This document shows positions 43,920-51,474 of a stretch of DNA of 64,000 nucleotides, piece after piece; within the stretch, counting starts at the first letter, position 1, and the number at the start of each line of letters is the position of its first letter. The stretch spans positions 40,573 through 104,572 of the forward strand of contig DAOUFE010000013.1 of assembly GCA_034430215.1 (NCBI GenBank), written 5' to 3'. Below the pieces are notes generated by a model that was not told where the DNA came from, searched no databases, and saw only the letters and a program-made list of their open reading frames with translations. The translations under genes and the position numbers were made by a program. This DNA is from UBA4782 sp034430215. GTDB taxonomy: Bacteria > Chloroflexota > Anaerolineae > Anaerolineales > Anaerolineaceae.

Positions 43920-44696
43920 TTATTCCTTTTCCTTTACATAAATGACTGCGGTACCATCCTCTCCGCGGATCTCTTTTACATCGAATACTTTTGAGTAAGC
44001 ACGGATGAGTTGTGAAAGCTGCTTGAATCCATAGGTACGAGGGTCAAATCCAGGATCAAGCTGTCGCATATGATGCCCCAAGGTGCCCAGGAATGCCCAG
44101 CCATCTTCCTGTACGGCAATATCAAATGCATCCCTCAACAAGGGCAAAGGATCGTATGAGGCGGGTTCGGTTGATTCGGAAGTTTCAGGTTCAGTTTCTA
44201 CTTCTGTTTTCTTTTTATGCGCACGGGGCTTCTGCTCATGGCGGGGTTGCAGGTTTTCTGTATATACAAATAATTCACAAGCGTTCACAAAAGCACGTGG
44301 CGTAGTCTTTTTACCGATTCCCATAACAAAGAAACCTTTTTCTCGAATCCGGGTTGCCAGGCGTGTATAATCGCTATCGCTCGAAACCAGGCAGAAGCCA
44401 TCCACCCCACCCGTGTAGAGAATATCCATGGCATCGATGATCATGGCACTGTCGGTTGCATTCTTGCCAACAGTAAATCGGAATTGCTGAATGGGTTGGA
44501 AAGCGAAGGTGTTCAATACATCTTTCCATCCCCCCATATTCGAAGTGGTCCAATCGCCATAAATACGACGGATGGTAACAGAACCGTACTTGCCGGTCTC
44601 TGCGAGAATTTTTTCCATTAATGATGGTTGGGCATTATCACCATCAATCAAGATTGCAATCCGACGTACATCGGAGATATTATTTATCGTACTCAT
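43920..44696 (-). CDS. NYN/LabA-type nuclease domain with C-terminal LOTUS (OST-HTH) domain
   Basis: The 258-residue protein has an N-terminal NYN domain of the PIN-like superfamily, with acidic residues in AILIDGDNAQPS, KNATDSAMIIDAMDIL and VSSDSDYTRLATRIRE. A charged linker (RAHKKKTEVETEPETSE) leads to a LOTUS/OST-HTH domain (PLLRDAFDIAVQ, GFKQLSQLIRAYSKVFDV). LOTUS domains bind RNA, so this is a plausible RNA-processing nuclease. A ribosome site AGGAAA lies upstream. It stands alone. Confidence 0.9.
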   Translation of the reverse strand: MSTINNISDVRRIAILIDGDNAQPSLMEKILAETGKYGSVTIRRIYGDWTTSNMGGWKDVLNTFAFQPIQQFRFTVGKNATDSAMIIDAMDILYTGGVDGFCLVSSDSDYTRLATRIREKGFFVMGIGKKTTPRAFVNACELFVYTENLQPRHEQKPRAHKKKTEVETEPETSESTEPASYDPLPLLRDAFDIAVQEDGWAFLGTLGHHMRQLDPGFDPRTYGFKQLSQLIRAYSKVFDVKEIRGEDGTAVIYVKEKE

Positions 44697-44771
44697 AATT
44701 TTCCTATCTATTTCTACAATATATCTTTATTATACGCAGAAACAGTTTGGAAATAATTTTTAGACAGATAA

Positions 44772-46196
44772 TCAAGGTTTTTGTGCGATCACTTCCAGGC
44801 TAAATACCTCCACATCTTCTAACATGCCACCACTTTTTCCTTTATAGGTGATTGGTTTCGAAAATCCTGCTTGCTGGATCAAATCAAGATATTCCTGTTC
44901 GGGTAGGGCTCCGGCAACACAGCTAGCCCAACTGGCAACCTGTTTTCTTGTTTCAGTGGGCAAGGACGTGTCTGTTACCATATCACTGATGATCATTCTT
45001 CCACCTGGGCGCATCACGCGAAAAGCTTCCTTAAAAACTTTCCCTTTGTCCTCACACAGATTAATGACACAGTTGGAAATGATCACATCGACACTGGCAT
45101 CCTCCAAAGGGAGATCCTCGGCATGTCCAAGCTTAAATTCAATATGGCTTATTCCTGCTTTTTTTGCGTTAGCCTGAGATTTTTCGATCATAACAGGGGT
45201 CATGTCAACCCCATAGACAAATCCTGTTTCACCTACTTTGCGAGCAGCCAGCAAACAGTCCATGCCAGCTCCACTTCCAATATCCAGTACTACTTCACCA
45301 GGTTGCAGGGCAGCACTCTGAATCGGGTTGCCACATCCCAAAGTAAGTTGGGTTGCTTCTTTTGGTAGCGGTTGAATATCGTTCAAAGGATAATCTGTAG
45401 TGAAAGAAATCTCTGAAGTATCATAACTGGAACAACAGGAGGAAGCTGACGCATCATTACTGCAACTGCAGGAAGCAGGTGAATCATCACAACAAGCATT
45501 ATTGGCTGCCAGGGCATGGTAATACTTTCTTACATTGCTTCGAGTACCCTGTACCCGCCTGGTGCCGGTTGCGAGAAAAATGCTGATCTTTGCTTTGTCA
45601 TCTACCTTTTCTTCTTTTGACTGCGCACAACAATTTTCACCAGTGCAGTCAATGAAAATATTGACCAGATCTGCTTTTTCATACCAGCTTGATATTTGTT
45701 TCCTGTTAAATCCCTGCCAGGCATCAGCCATTTCTTCTTTTAGCCAGGAATATGGGTGTTCATCCAGGTCAGTCAGCGTCAACCTTCCCCCAGGGCGTAA
45801 AATGCGTACCATTTCTTTTATGGCGGTAAGGGGCTGAGGGCAATGATGTAAATACATGTTGGCAAATACTGCATCGATGCTTTCATCAGGTAGAGGAATG
45901 TGAGTTCCATCTGCCACCCGGTATTCCAGGTTGTTAAACCGGCTTAGGTTCTTTTGGGCTTGTTGAAGCATACTTTCTGAGGCATCGATTAGAAATACTT
46001 TACGCACCAATGGCGCAAGGGCTTCAGAAAGAAAACCCGTTCCTGCACCCATATCCACCACCACATATTCAGGGCGCAAATATGATTTTTGGATGGCAAT
46101 CTTCCTGACTTCTTCACGAAAGAAACCAGCTCTGAGTTCATTCCAGTTTCCAGCGACATTTTCAAAATACTTTTGAGTCCCTGAGGGGATAGTCAT
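44772..46196 (-). CDS. arsM: Two-domain methyltransferase with C-terminal ArsM (arsenite S-methyltransferase)
   Basis: The 474-residue protein has two class I SAM domains. The N-terminal one has VVDMGAGTGFLSEALAP, VLIDAS-like FLIDASESM and a C-terminal part with TGENCCAQS. A Cys/Ser-rich linker follows (ACCDDSPASCSCSND, SSCCSSYD). The second domain is ArsM-like: LTLGCGNPIQSA, VVLDIGSGAGMDCLLAARKVG, NCVINLCEDKGKVFKEAFRV and SWASCVAGALPE. These keep the three conserved cysteines that bind As(III). ArsM methylates arsenite to volatile or less toxic forms. ATG 46196 has AAAGGAG seven bases upstream. The frame runs back to 46271 over arsR, which I reject. Confidence 0.88.
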   Translation of the reverse strand: MTIPSGTQKYFENVAGNWNELRAGFFREEVRKIAIQKSYLRPEYVVVDMGAGTGFLSEALAPLVRKVFLIDASESMLQQAQKNLSRFNNLEYRVADGTHIPLPDESIDAVFANMYLHHCPQPLTAIKEMVRILRPGGRLTLTDLDEHPYSWLKEEMADAWQGFNRKQISSWYEKADLVNIFIDCTGENCCAQSKEEKVDDKAKISIFLATGTRRVQGTRSNVRKYYHALAANNACCDDSPASCSCSNDASASSCCSSYDTSEISFTTDYPLNDIQPLPKEATQLTLGCGNPIQSAALQPGEVVLDIGSGAGMDCLLAARKVGETGFVYGVDMTPVMIEKSQANAKKAGISHIEFKLGHAEDLPLEDASVDVIISNCVINLCEDKGKVFKEAFRVMRPGGRMIISDMVTDTSLPTETRKQVASWASCVAGALPEQEYLDLIQQAGFSKPITYKGKSGGMLEDVEVFSLEVIAQKP

Positions 46197-46209
46197 TTGT
46201 TTACTCCTT

Positions 46210-46518
46210 TTAGCAACAATTTGGCAACCAATTTTCGATCTGTTCTTTAAGCCATCGAATGTTCGTCTCATTCAAGCAATAACATGTTGCAGGACCAGAA
46301 ATTGAGCCTTCAATTAAGCCTGCTTCACGCAATACCTTCAAATGCTGGCTGATAGTCGCTTGCGCAAGCGGAGTGCGCAGGACAATATCATTTGTAATGC
46401 AGGTCTGGCATTCCGCCAGCATCGTCATGATCTGAAAGCGGGTGGGATTTCCCAACGCTTTCAGCATGGCAACTAATCGCTCCTGGTCTGAGGAAAGGAC
46501 AGTAGTTATCGATTCCAT
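46210..46518 (-). CDS. arsR: ArsR/SmtB-family metalloregulator
   Basis: The 102-residue winged-helix repressor has NPTRFQIMTML, the recognition helix LAQATISQHLKVLREAGLIEG, and cysteines in AECQTCITND and at the C-terminus (LPNCC). A Cys pair in or near the recognition region fits As(III)/Sb(III) sensing. It sits 13 bases before arsM, and its promoter is covered by a perfect 38-bp palindrome. Derepression by arsenite is inferred. Confidence 0.9.
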   Translation of the reverse strand: MESITTVLSSDQERLVAMLKALGNPTRFQIMTMLAECQTCITNDIVLRTPLAQATISQHLKVLREAGLIEGSISGPATCYCLNETNIRWLKEQIENWLPNCC

Positions 46519-46520
46519 AC

Positions 46521-46558
46521 GATCTCCTTATATCGTATATATACGATATAAGGAGATC
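46521..46558. promoter_or_regulatory. 38-bp perfect palindrome, ArsR operator candidate
   Basis: The half-site GATCTCCTTATATCGTATA (46521-46539) is repeated exactly as its reverse complement (46540-46558). It covers the minus-strand -10 and the arsR ribosome site (AAGGAG in the distal half). It is a likely ArsR operator. Confidence 0.8.
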
Positions 46559-46566
46559 TTTGTCAA
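46538..46566 (-). promoter_or_regulatory. Promoter of arsR-arsM
   Basis: On the minus strand, TTGACA (46566-46561), 17 bases, TATATA (46543-46538). The operator palindrome overlaps the -10 and spacer, so bound repressor would exclude RNA polymerase. Confidence 0.75.
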
Positions 46567-46609
46567 GCGCATGGGATATTGATCCAAACAAAGAAACCTG
46601 AATTTGAGA

Positions 46610-46615
46610 TAGAAT
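46610..46615 (+). promoter_or_regulatory. -10 box six bases before the YdcF start (leaderless candidate)
   Basis: TAGAAT followed by CAACTC and ATG 46622. No ribosome-binding site is visible, and no good -35 was found. Confidence 0.45.
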
Positions 46616-46621
46616 CAACTC

Positions 46622-47419
46622 ATGTTCATATTTCTATCGAAGTTTCTCCCATTATTCATCTACCCTGTAGGGTTGACGTTTGTTCTGCTGGTGATGGCAC
46701 TAATTTTCAGAAATAAAAACAAATTGCGAAACGGTTTCATGATTACAGCAATGCTGCTGGTATTCATCAGCGGTAATCGTTGGGTTGCCATGAGCCTGAT
46801 CCGCTCATTGGAATGGCAGTATATGCCGATAGAGAACACTGACGGTGCTGAGGTGGCAGTGGTATTGGGTGGCGCAACCGAACCCGCTCAATATCCCCGT
46901 ACTGCAGTAGAAGTAAATGGCGCTGCTGATCGCATATTGTATGCAGCCCGACTTTACAAAGCTGGTGTGGTGAAAACTTTGCTCCTTTCAGGTGGCTCGA
47001 TCCCCTGGTATGGAGCATACACTTCTCCACCCGCAGAGGAAATGCAGGAGATATTGAATTTAACAGGTGTGCCGGATGATGCGATGTGGTTGGAAACAAA
47101 ATCGCAGAATACACACGAAAATGCTCAATACTCAGCCGAGATCCTCAAAGATCATAATGTCAACAAAGTGCTTTTAATCACCTCTGCTATGCACATGCCC
47201 CGCTCGATAAAACTATTCGAAGCCCAGGGTCTCGAGGTGATCCCAGCCCCTACAGATTACACGGTCACACAGGCAGGTTGGCAAAATTTATGGCATCCCA
47301 GCTTTGAAGAATTCCTTATCAATCTACTGCCCACTTATGGAAATATTTCGCAAACGACCTATGCTTTGAAAGAATATGTCGGGATGGCGGTATATAGCCT
47401 GCAAGGTTGGATGAAGTAA
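46622..47419 (+). CDS. YdcF/SanA/ElyC family (DUF218) membrane protein
   Basis: The 265-residue protein has two N-terminal TMs (PVGLTFVLLVMALIF and GFMITAMLLVFISGN) and a DUF218 domain: AEVAVVLGGATEPAQYP, GAADRILYAARLYKAG, LLLSGGSIPWYG, SQNTHENAQYSAEIL, VLLITSAMHMPRSIKLFEAQG. Family members act in envelope integrity and lipid-carrier recycling in some bacteria. It converges with rnhB, stops 4 bases from its end, and has no visible ribosome site. Confidence 0.9.
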   Translation: MFIFLSKFLPLFIYPVGLTFVLLVMALIFRNKNKLRNGFMITAMLLVFISGNRWVAMSLIRSLEWQYMPIENTDGAEVAVVLGGATEPAQYPRTAVEVNGAADRILYAARLYKAGVVKTLLLSGGSIPWYGAYTSPPAEEMQEILNLTGVPDDAMWLETKSQNTHENAQYSAEILKDHNVNKVLLITSAMHMPRSIKLFEAQGLEVIPAPTDYTVTQAGWQNLWHPSFEEFLINLLPTYGNISQTTYALKEYVGMAVYSLQGWMK

Positions 47420-47423
47420 GCAA

Positions 47424-48074
47424 TTAATCTGGGAAAAAGCTTTCTTCTTCACACTGTTTAACGGGTGCAAAAGTCATTCGATGGATGGGGCAGGCTCCAA
47501 GCTCCTGTAGTGCTTTGCGATGTTGCAGTGTGCCATATCCCTTGTGTTGCGCGAAACCATATCCAGGATAAATCACTTCCATTTCCATCATTTCATGGTC
47601 ACGTGCAGTTTTTGCCAGCACAGAAGCACAGGCGATGGAAAGGCAGTACACATCCCCTTTGATCAGGGCGGTTTGTGGATACTCCATTTGCTTCAATAAA
47701 ACCGCGTCTATCAGCAGGTGATCGGGTGACACTTTCAAATTTTCTACCGCGCGCTGCATGGCAAGGCGGGTGGCTGGTACAATCCCTATCGTATCAATCT
47801 CAAGATTACTGGCATTCCCAACCCCCCAGGTTTGAGCAGTTTCCTTGATTTTGCTTTCCCATATCGTTCGTTGATATGGGGTCATTTGTTTGGAATCACG
47901 CACACCTGCCAAAGCATGGATGATGTCTTGTTCAGGAGGTAAGATCACCGCTGCAGCAAAAACAGCCCCTGCCAGGCAGCCACGTCCTGCCTCATCGATA
48001 CCGCATATCAAGCTTATCCCTGCTTGCCAGAAAGGGATTTCATACCGTAGATCAGGTTGGATGTGTTTTGGCAT
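47424..48074 (-). CDS. rnhB: Ribonuclease HII
   Basis: RNase HII cuts RNA in RNA-DNA hybrids and removes misincorporated ribonucleotides. The 216-residue protein has ICGIDEAGRGCLAGAVFAAAV with the catalytic Asp-Glu, later Asp in LLIDAVLL, and SVLAKTARDHEMMEMEV. The length and YPGYGFAQHKGYGTLQH are typical. It lies 12 bases after the glycosyltransferase gene and probably shares its transcript. Confidence 0.95.
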   Translation of the reverse strand: MPKHIQPDLRYEIPFWQAGISLICGIDEAGRGCLAGAVFAAAVILPPEQDIIHALAGVRDSKQMTPYQRTIWESKIKETAQTWGVGNASNLEIDTIGIVPATRLAMQRAVENLKVSPDHLLIDAVLLKQMEYPQTALIKGDVYCLSIACASVLAKTARDHEMMEMEVIYPGYGFAQHKGYGTLQHRKALQELGACPIHRMTFAPVKQCEEESFFPD

Positions 48075-48086
48075 TTTTAAGGAAAA

Positions 48087-48818
48087 TTACCGCGTGGAAT
48101 CATACAACCCGCTTTTTCCATTACGACGAATGGTGAGCAGGTCGCGCGCCATTTGGAATGAATCACTCCAGACACGCACTTTACTTTTGGAACGGTAATA
48201 CCAGGGAATAGGAATTTCTACAATCTGGTACCCAAATTTTCGAGCAATATAAAGGATCTCTACGTCAAAAGTCCAACCCATAATGGTTTGCTTTGGGAAG
48301 AGAACTTCAGCTACTTCTCTACGAAAGCATTTAAAACCACACTGCGAATCCTGCAAATCGGGCAATGCTAGGAATCGCACCAGGCTGTTGAATCCACGTC
48401 CGATCCAATGACGATAGGATGGCTCATCGATCCGGATGGCGCCTTCCCCTTCACGTGATGCGATTGCAATATCCATATTGGGCAGAGCGGGTGGAAGGAA
48501 CCGGTTCACCTGATCAATAGGCATGGAGAGGTCAACATCCAGGAAGAAGCGATACTCTCCAGTGGCTTCTAGCATACCCCGCTTTACCGCCAGACCTTTC
48601 CCGCGCTCTTCTTCATGAATCACTTTAAGATAAGTGAATTTCCTTGCGTACTCCTGTGTCAGTTCCAGGGTGCGATCGGTACTGCCATTTTCAACTACCA
48701 GTACTTCTGCCCGGTAAGATTGCTGGCTTAAAAAAGCATCTACGGCTTCCAATGTATGAGGAAGTCGATTTTCTTCATTATGTGCTGGAAAGATAAGAGA
48801 GAGAAATGGATTGGTCAA
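48087..48818 (-). CDS. Family 2 glycosyltransferase, dolichyl-phosphate glucosyltransferase-like
   Basis: The 243-residue GT-A enzyme has LIFPAHNEENRLPHTLEAV, VVENGSTDRT, metal-site FLDVDLSMP, and the subgroup features CGFKCFRREVAEVLFPKQT, VEILYIARKFGYQIVEIPIP and WYYRSKSKVR. Relatives transfer glucose or mannose to polyprenyl phosphate. There is no C-terminal TM. It lies between a small conserved gene and rnhB in one operon. Confidence 0.88.
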   Translation of the reverse strand: MTNPFLSLIFPAHNEENRLPHTLEAVDAFLSQQSYRAEVLVVENGSTDRTLELTQEYARKFTYLKVIHEEERGKGLAVKRGMLEATGEYRFFLDVDLSMPIDQVNRFLPPALPNMDIAIASREGEGAIRIDEPSYRHWIGRGFNSLVRFLALPDLQDSQCGFKCFRREVAEVLFPKQTIMGWTFDVEILYIARKFGYQIVEIPIPWYYRSKSKVRVWSDSFQMARDLLTIRRNGKSGLYDSTR

Positions 48819-48841
48819 TTTAATTTACGATAATAAATCGA

Positions 48842-49153
48842 TCAAAATAATGGAACGCCTTCAAGCCAATCATGAGAAGTCTGGCTGCCTTGTGTAAGAA
48901 TGACCTCATTTCCAGAAGCCTCTTTCGTGATGATAGGTCGTTCAGTCTGAAAAGTCCCTGCCATAAACTCGATGCGTTTACCGGTGACTAACCTGCGCCT
49001 GCTTTTTAAGAGACGCAATAGATCTTCACGATTCAAGAGAACATGGTCTGAAAAAACTGCATCGCGACGTTCGTGAAGGCGCACCAACTTAATATTGCCA
49101 TCGGCTTCATAGCGAACTGCTTCGATCACACCATCCATTGTTTTCCGGGTCAT
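48842..49153 (-). CDS. Small conserved protein of unknown function
   Basis: The 103-residue protein starts MTRKTMDGVIEAVRYEADGN and contains a charged central part (LLNREDLLRLLKSRRRLVTGKR is split around basic residues) and beta-like ends. The pattern KLVRLHERRDAVFSDHVLL suggests a small nucleic-acid or metal-independent beta protein. I recognise no family. It precedes the glycosyltransferase gene by 23 bases, and the tRNA-Pro terminator lies upstream. Confidence 0.6.
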   Translation of the reverse strand: MTRKTMDGVIEAVRYEADGNIKLVRLHERRDAVFSDHVLLNREDLLRLLKSRRRLVTGKRIEFMAGTFQTERPIITKEASGNEVILTQGSQTSHDWLEGVPLF

Positions 49154-49198
49154 AGATCACCTGCTTTTCTATGATCAATTATATGACCAGTTGCAAAA

Positions 49199-49224
49199 AA
49201 CCGCCGAGGTTTTCCACGGCGGTT
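49199..49224 (-). terminator. Terminator of tRNA-Pro
   Basis: Read on the minus strand, AACCGCCG and CGGCGGTT pair over a 10-base region that itself can close (GG/CC), followed by TTTT. Confidence 0.85.
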
Positions 49225-49230
49225 ATCCAG

Positions 49231-49303
49231 TCGGGGTGGGCGGACTCGAACCGCCGACCCCCGCGTCCCAAACACGGTGCGCTACCAACTGCGCTACACC
49301 CCG
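49231..49303 (-). tRNA. tRNA-Pro (anticodon UGG)
   Basis: The 73-base cloverleaf has acceptor stem CGGGGTG/CACCCCG, D-arm GCGC...GCGC, anticodon stem CCGTG/CGCGG with loop TTTGGGA (anticodon TGG), and T-arm GGCGG TTCGAGT CCGCC. The discriminator is A and CCA is not encoded. A terminator follows. The plus-strand frame across this site is spurious. Confidence 0.96.
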
Positions 49304-49329
49304 ACGCCTTCGAGTATAATCCGAATGGC

Positions 49330-50298
49330 ATGAGTTGGTCAAGGCATAAGACAGACGAAAAATTGCAGTCAGAACATGGCTGCAAACGAAGAATATTTAC
49401 TTTTCACGCACCGTTCCTGAACCATTTACAGAAACGATTTTTGACTGTGGCAGGAGTGTTCATTATCCTTTTCGTTCTTTCTGCCTGTACTCCCAACGAA
49501 CAGCCTGAAATCGCAATCATTGCGACAACCCCAACCCCTTTCGTGTTTATTGAATCCGACACAACAAGCAAACCTGATCAACCCTCCATTACGCCAACAG
49601 CGATAACCAGCAGTCAGATCGAAAAAGTGGTATTCGAAAGCAAGAACTATCCAAAGCCGATCACTGCTCGTTTATACCTCCCTCCAGGCTATACCGCTTC
49701 ACCAGATAAACCTTACCCTGTTTTAATACTGTTGCATGGAAGTAATGCCAATAGCGAGCAATGGGTCAGAATTGGTGCACCCGCAACTGCAGACCAGTTG
49801 ATCACCCAGAATGAGATCTCACCACTCGTGATCATCATGCCAGAAGAACCCAATAGCATGGTTTTTTACAGCGAAACCACCTTTGGTGATGTGCTGGTAA
49901 ATGAGATCCTGCCCAAACTACAGACAACTTATCCTCTTTGCACAATCCGGGAATGTATCGCTGTCGGTGGACTTTCTCGTGGGGCAGTTTGGGCAGCCCG
50001 ATTGGCGTTTCTCCATTGGGATATTTTTGGCGCTGCTGGATTACACAGCATGCCAGCTACCATTGCTGCACTGCCTGAATGGGTTCACCAGATTCCAAAA
50101 GATGAGTTACCCCGAGTATACATGGATATTGGTGATGCGGATAAAGATTGGCGCAACGCAAAGAAATTTGAAGAAACGCTGACTTTTCTGGAAATACCCC
50201 ATGAATGGATCTTTCAAAAGGGAAACCATACCGAGACTTATTGGTCAGCCCATGTGGAAGAGTATTTACGTTGGTATAGCGAAGGCTGGAAGAAGTAG
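49330..50298 (+). CDS. Secreted alpha/beta-hydrolase (esterase D-like) lipoprotein
   Basis: The 322-residue protein has a hydrophobic anchor with lipobox (FIILFVLSAC) preceded by 35 residues, a Thr/Pro linker, and a hydrolase domain. It shows YPVLILLHGSNANSEQW (oxyanion loop), nucleophile Ser in VGGLSRGAVWA, Asp in YMDIGDADKDW and His in KGNHTETYW, the complete triad. This resembles putative esterases (feruloyl or S-formylglutathione type). A TATAAT at 49315-49320 lies nine bases before ATG 49330. The frame runs back to 49171 over the tRNA, which I reject. Confidence 0.8.
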   Translation: MSWSRHKTDEKLQSEHGCKRRIFTFHAPFLNHLQKRFLTVAGVFIILFVLSACTPNEQPEIAIIATTPTPFVFIESDTTSKPDQPSITPTAITSSQIEKVVFESKNYPKPITARLYLPPGYTASPDKPYPVLILLHGSNANSEQWVRIGAPATADQLITQNEISPLVIIMPEEPNSMVFYSETTFGDVLVNEILPKLQTTYPLCTIRECIAVGGLSRGAVWAARLAFLHWDIFGAAGLHSMPATIAALPEWVHQIPKDELPRVYMDIGDADKDWRNAKKFEETLTFLEIPHEWIFQKGNHTETYWSAHVEEYLRWYSEGWKK

Positions 50299-50401
50299 AA
50301 TTTTGTAAGAATTCGACAAGAACCTCTTGCCTTCTTTAGAAAGCCTGCTATTATTGTCTTATAAATTATTAAAAATCTATGCCTGATAAAGCGAGGATAC
50401 C

Positions 50402-51055
50402 ATGTTAGTCGGAAACCGCATGAGTCACCCAGTGATCACCATTACACCCGAGACAACACTCGAAGATGCCCATTTCTTAATGGAAAAAGAACATATCCGC
50501 CGTTTACCAGTAGTAAACAAAGACGGTAATCTGGTAGGAATTATCACAGAGAGTGATTTGCTCAAAGCATCCCCTTCAAAAGCGACACTTTTAGATAAAT
50601 GGGAAATTAATACATTAATGAATACATTGCCTGTCGAGAGGATCATGACAAAAGATGTCATCACCATTATCGAAGATATGCCGTTGGAAGAAGCCGCTCG
50701 GATCATGGCAGATAAAAAGATCAGTGGCTTACCAGTGGTAAGTGGAGAAAAAGTGATCGGCATGCTCACCGAGACAGATATTTTCAAGGTGTTTCTAGAA
50801 GTCATGGGCGCAAGGCAGCCGGGAATACGCGTTACTTTTAAACTGATCAACAAACCCGGACAGTTGGCAAAGATCAGCCGGGCAGTGTGTGATATTGGCG
50901 GCGATATCATCGCAATGGGTACTTTCAGTGGAGAAAGCAGCGGTGAAGGGGAAATGATGATGAAAGTATCAGGTGTAGAACTGGAAGCACTCCAGAACGC
51001 GCTAAAGCCTTACATTGTCGAATTGGTTGATGCCAGAGAAATGAAAATCGTTTAG
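50402..51055 (+). CDS. CBS-pair protein with C-terminal ACT-like domain (AcuB-like)
   Basis: The 217-residue protein has two CBS domains: VITITPETTLEDAHFLMEKE ... GIITESDLL, then VITIIEDMPLEEAARIMADKK ... GMLTETDIF. An ACT-like fold follows (GIRVTFKLINKPGQLAKISR). CBS pairs sense adenine nucleotides and ACT domains bind amino acids, so it is probably a sensor or regulator. There is no DNA-binding or enzymatic part. An AGGA precedes ATG. Confidence 0.9.
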   Translation: MLVGNRMSHPVITITPETTLEDAHFLMEKEHIRRLPVVNKDGNLVGIITESDLLKASPSKATLLDKWEINTLMNTLPVERIMTKDVITIIEDMPLEEAARIMADKKISGLPVVSGEKVIGMLTETDIFKVFLEVMGARQPGIRVTFKLINKPGQLAKISRAVCDIGGDIIAMGTFSGESSGEGEMMMKVSGVELEALQNALKPYIVELVDAREMKIV

Positions 51056-51076
51056 CTGTAAGGATGATGAACAAAA

Positions 51077-51108
51077 ACGGCGGAACCTATCCGCCGTTTT
51101 TTTATTTT
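51077..51108 (+). terminator. Terminator after the CBS-ACT gene
   Basis: ACGGCGGA (51077-51084) pairs with TCCGCCGT (51090-51097) over ACCTA, followed by TTTTTTATTTTTT. Confidence 0.92.
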
Positions 51109-51170
51109 TTTACGACCTGTTCTATAATGTGTGGCAATCTGATTTCTAAGGTATTCTGGTGTCTCTTTGT

Positions 51171-51176
51171 TATAAT
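51171..51176 (+). promoter_or_regulatory. -10 box seven bases before gatC (leaderless candidate)
   Basis: TATAAT followed by ACACCCT and ATG 51184. No ribosome site lies between. Transcription would start at or one base before the start codon. Confidence 0.5.
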
Positions 51177-51183
51177 ACACCCT

Positions 51184-51471
51184 ATGAGTCTTACCCGTGA
51201 CGAAGTAGAGCATATCGCTGCACTGGCACGTCTTCAGCTCACCGATGAAGAACTGGAAAAGTATCGCCAGCAACTCTCCGCGATCCTTGAGTATGCTGTT
51301 CGATTGCAGGAAGTGGATACCAGTGGTATCTCCCCGACTTCCAGCGTGCTGCCTCCTCGCAGCGTATTGCGACCTGATGAATCGCATCCGGGGCTATCTC
51401 TGGATGAAGTATTGCAGAATGCTCCTCAGGTTGAATCCAAACAATTCCGAGTACCACCAGTATTAGAGTAG
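51184..51471 (+). CDS. gatC: Asp-tRNA(Asn)/Glu-tRNA(Gln) amidotransferase subunit C
   Basis: The 95-residue GatC wraps GatA and GatB together. The sequence is typical: LTRDEVEHIAALARLQLTDEE, SAILEYAVRLQEVDTSGISP, and LRPDESHPGLSLDEVLQNAP, ending FRVPPVLE. It is 3 bases before gatA. The frame opens at 51064, but that part covers the upstream terminator, so ATG 51184 is preferred. Confidence 0.95.
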   Translation: MSLTRDEVEHIAALARLQLTDEELEKYRQQLSAILEYAVRLQEVDTSGISPTSSVLPPRSVLRPDESHPGLSLDEVLQNAPQVESKQFRVPPVLE

Positions 51472-51474
51472 CAT

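Noticed and set aside
46197..46271. Extension of the ArsM frame over the end of arsR
   Set aside because: It would overlap arsR by 62 bases. ATG 46196 has a good AAAGGAG site and starts where the methyltransferase begins.
49171..49329. Esterase frame across the tRNA-Pro region
   Set aside because: The cloverleaf on the minus strand is clear, and the signal peptide starts downstream of ATG 49330.
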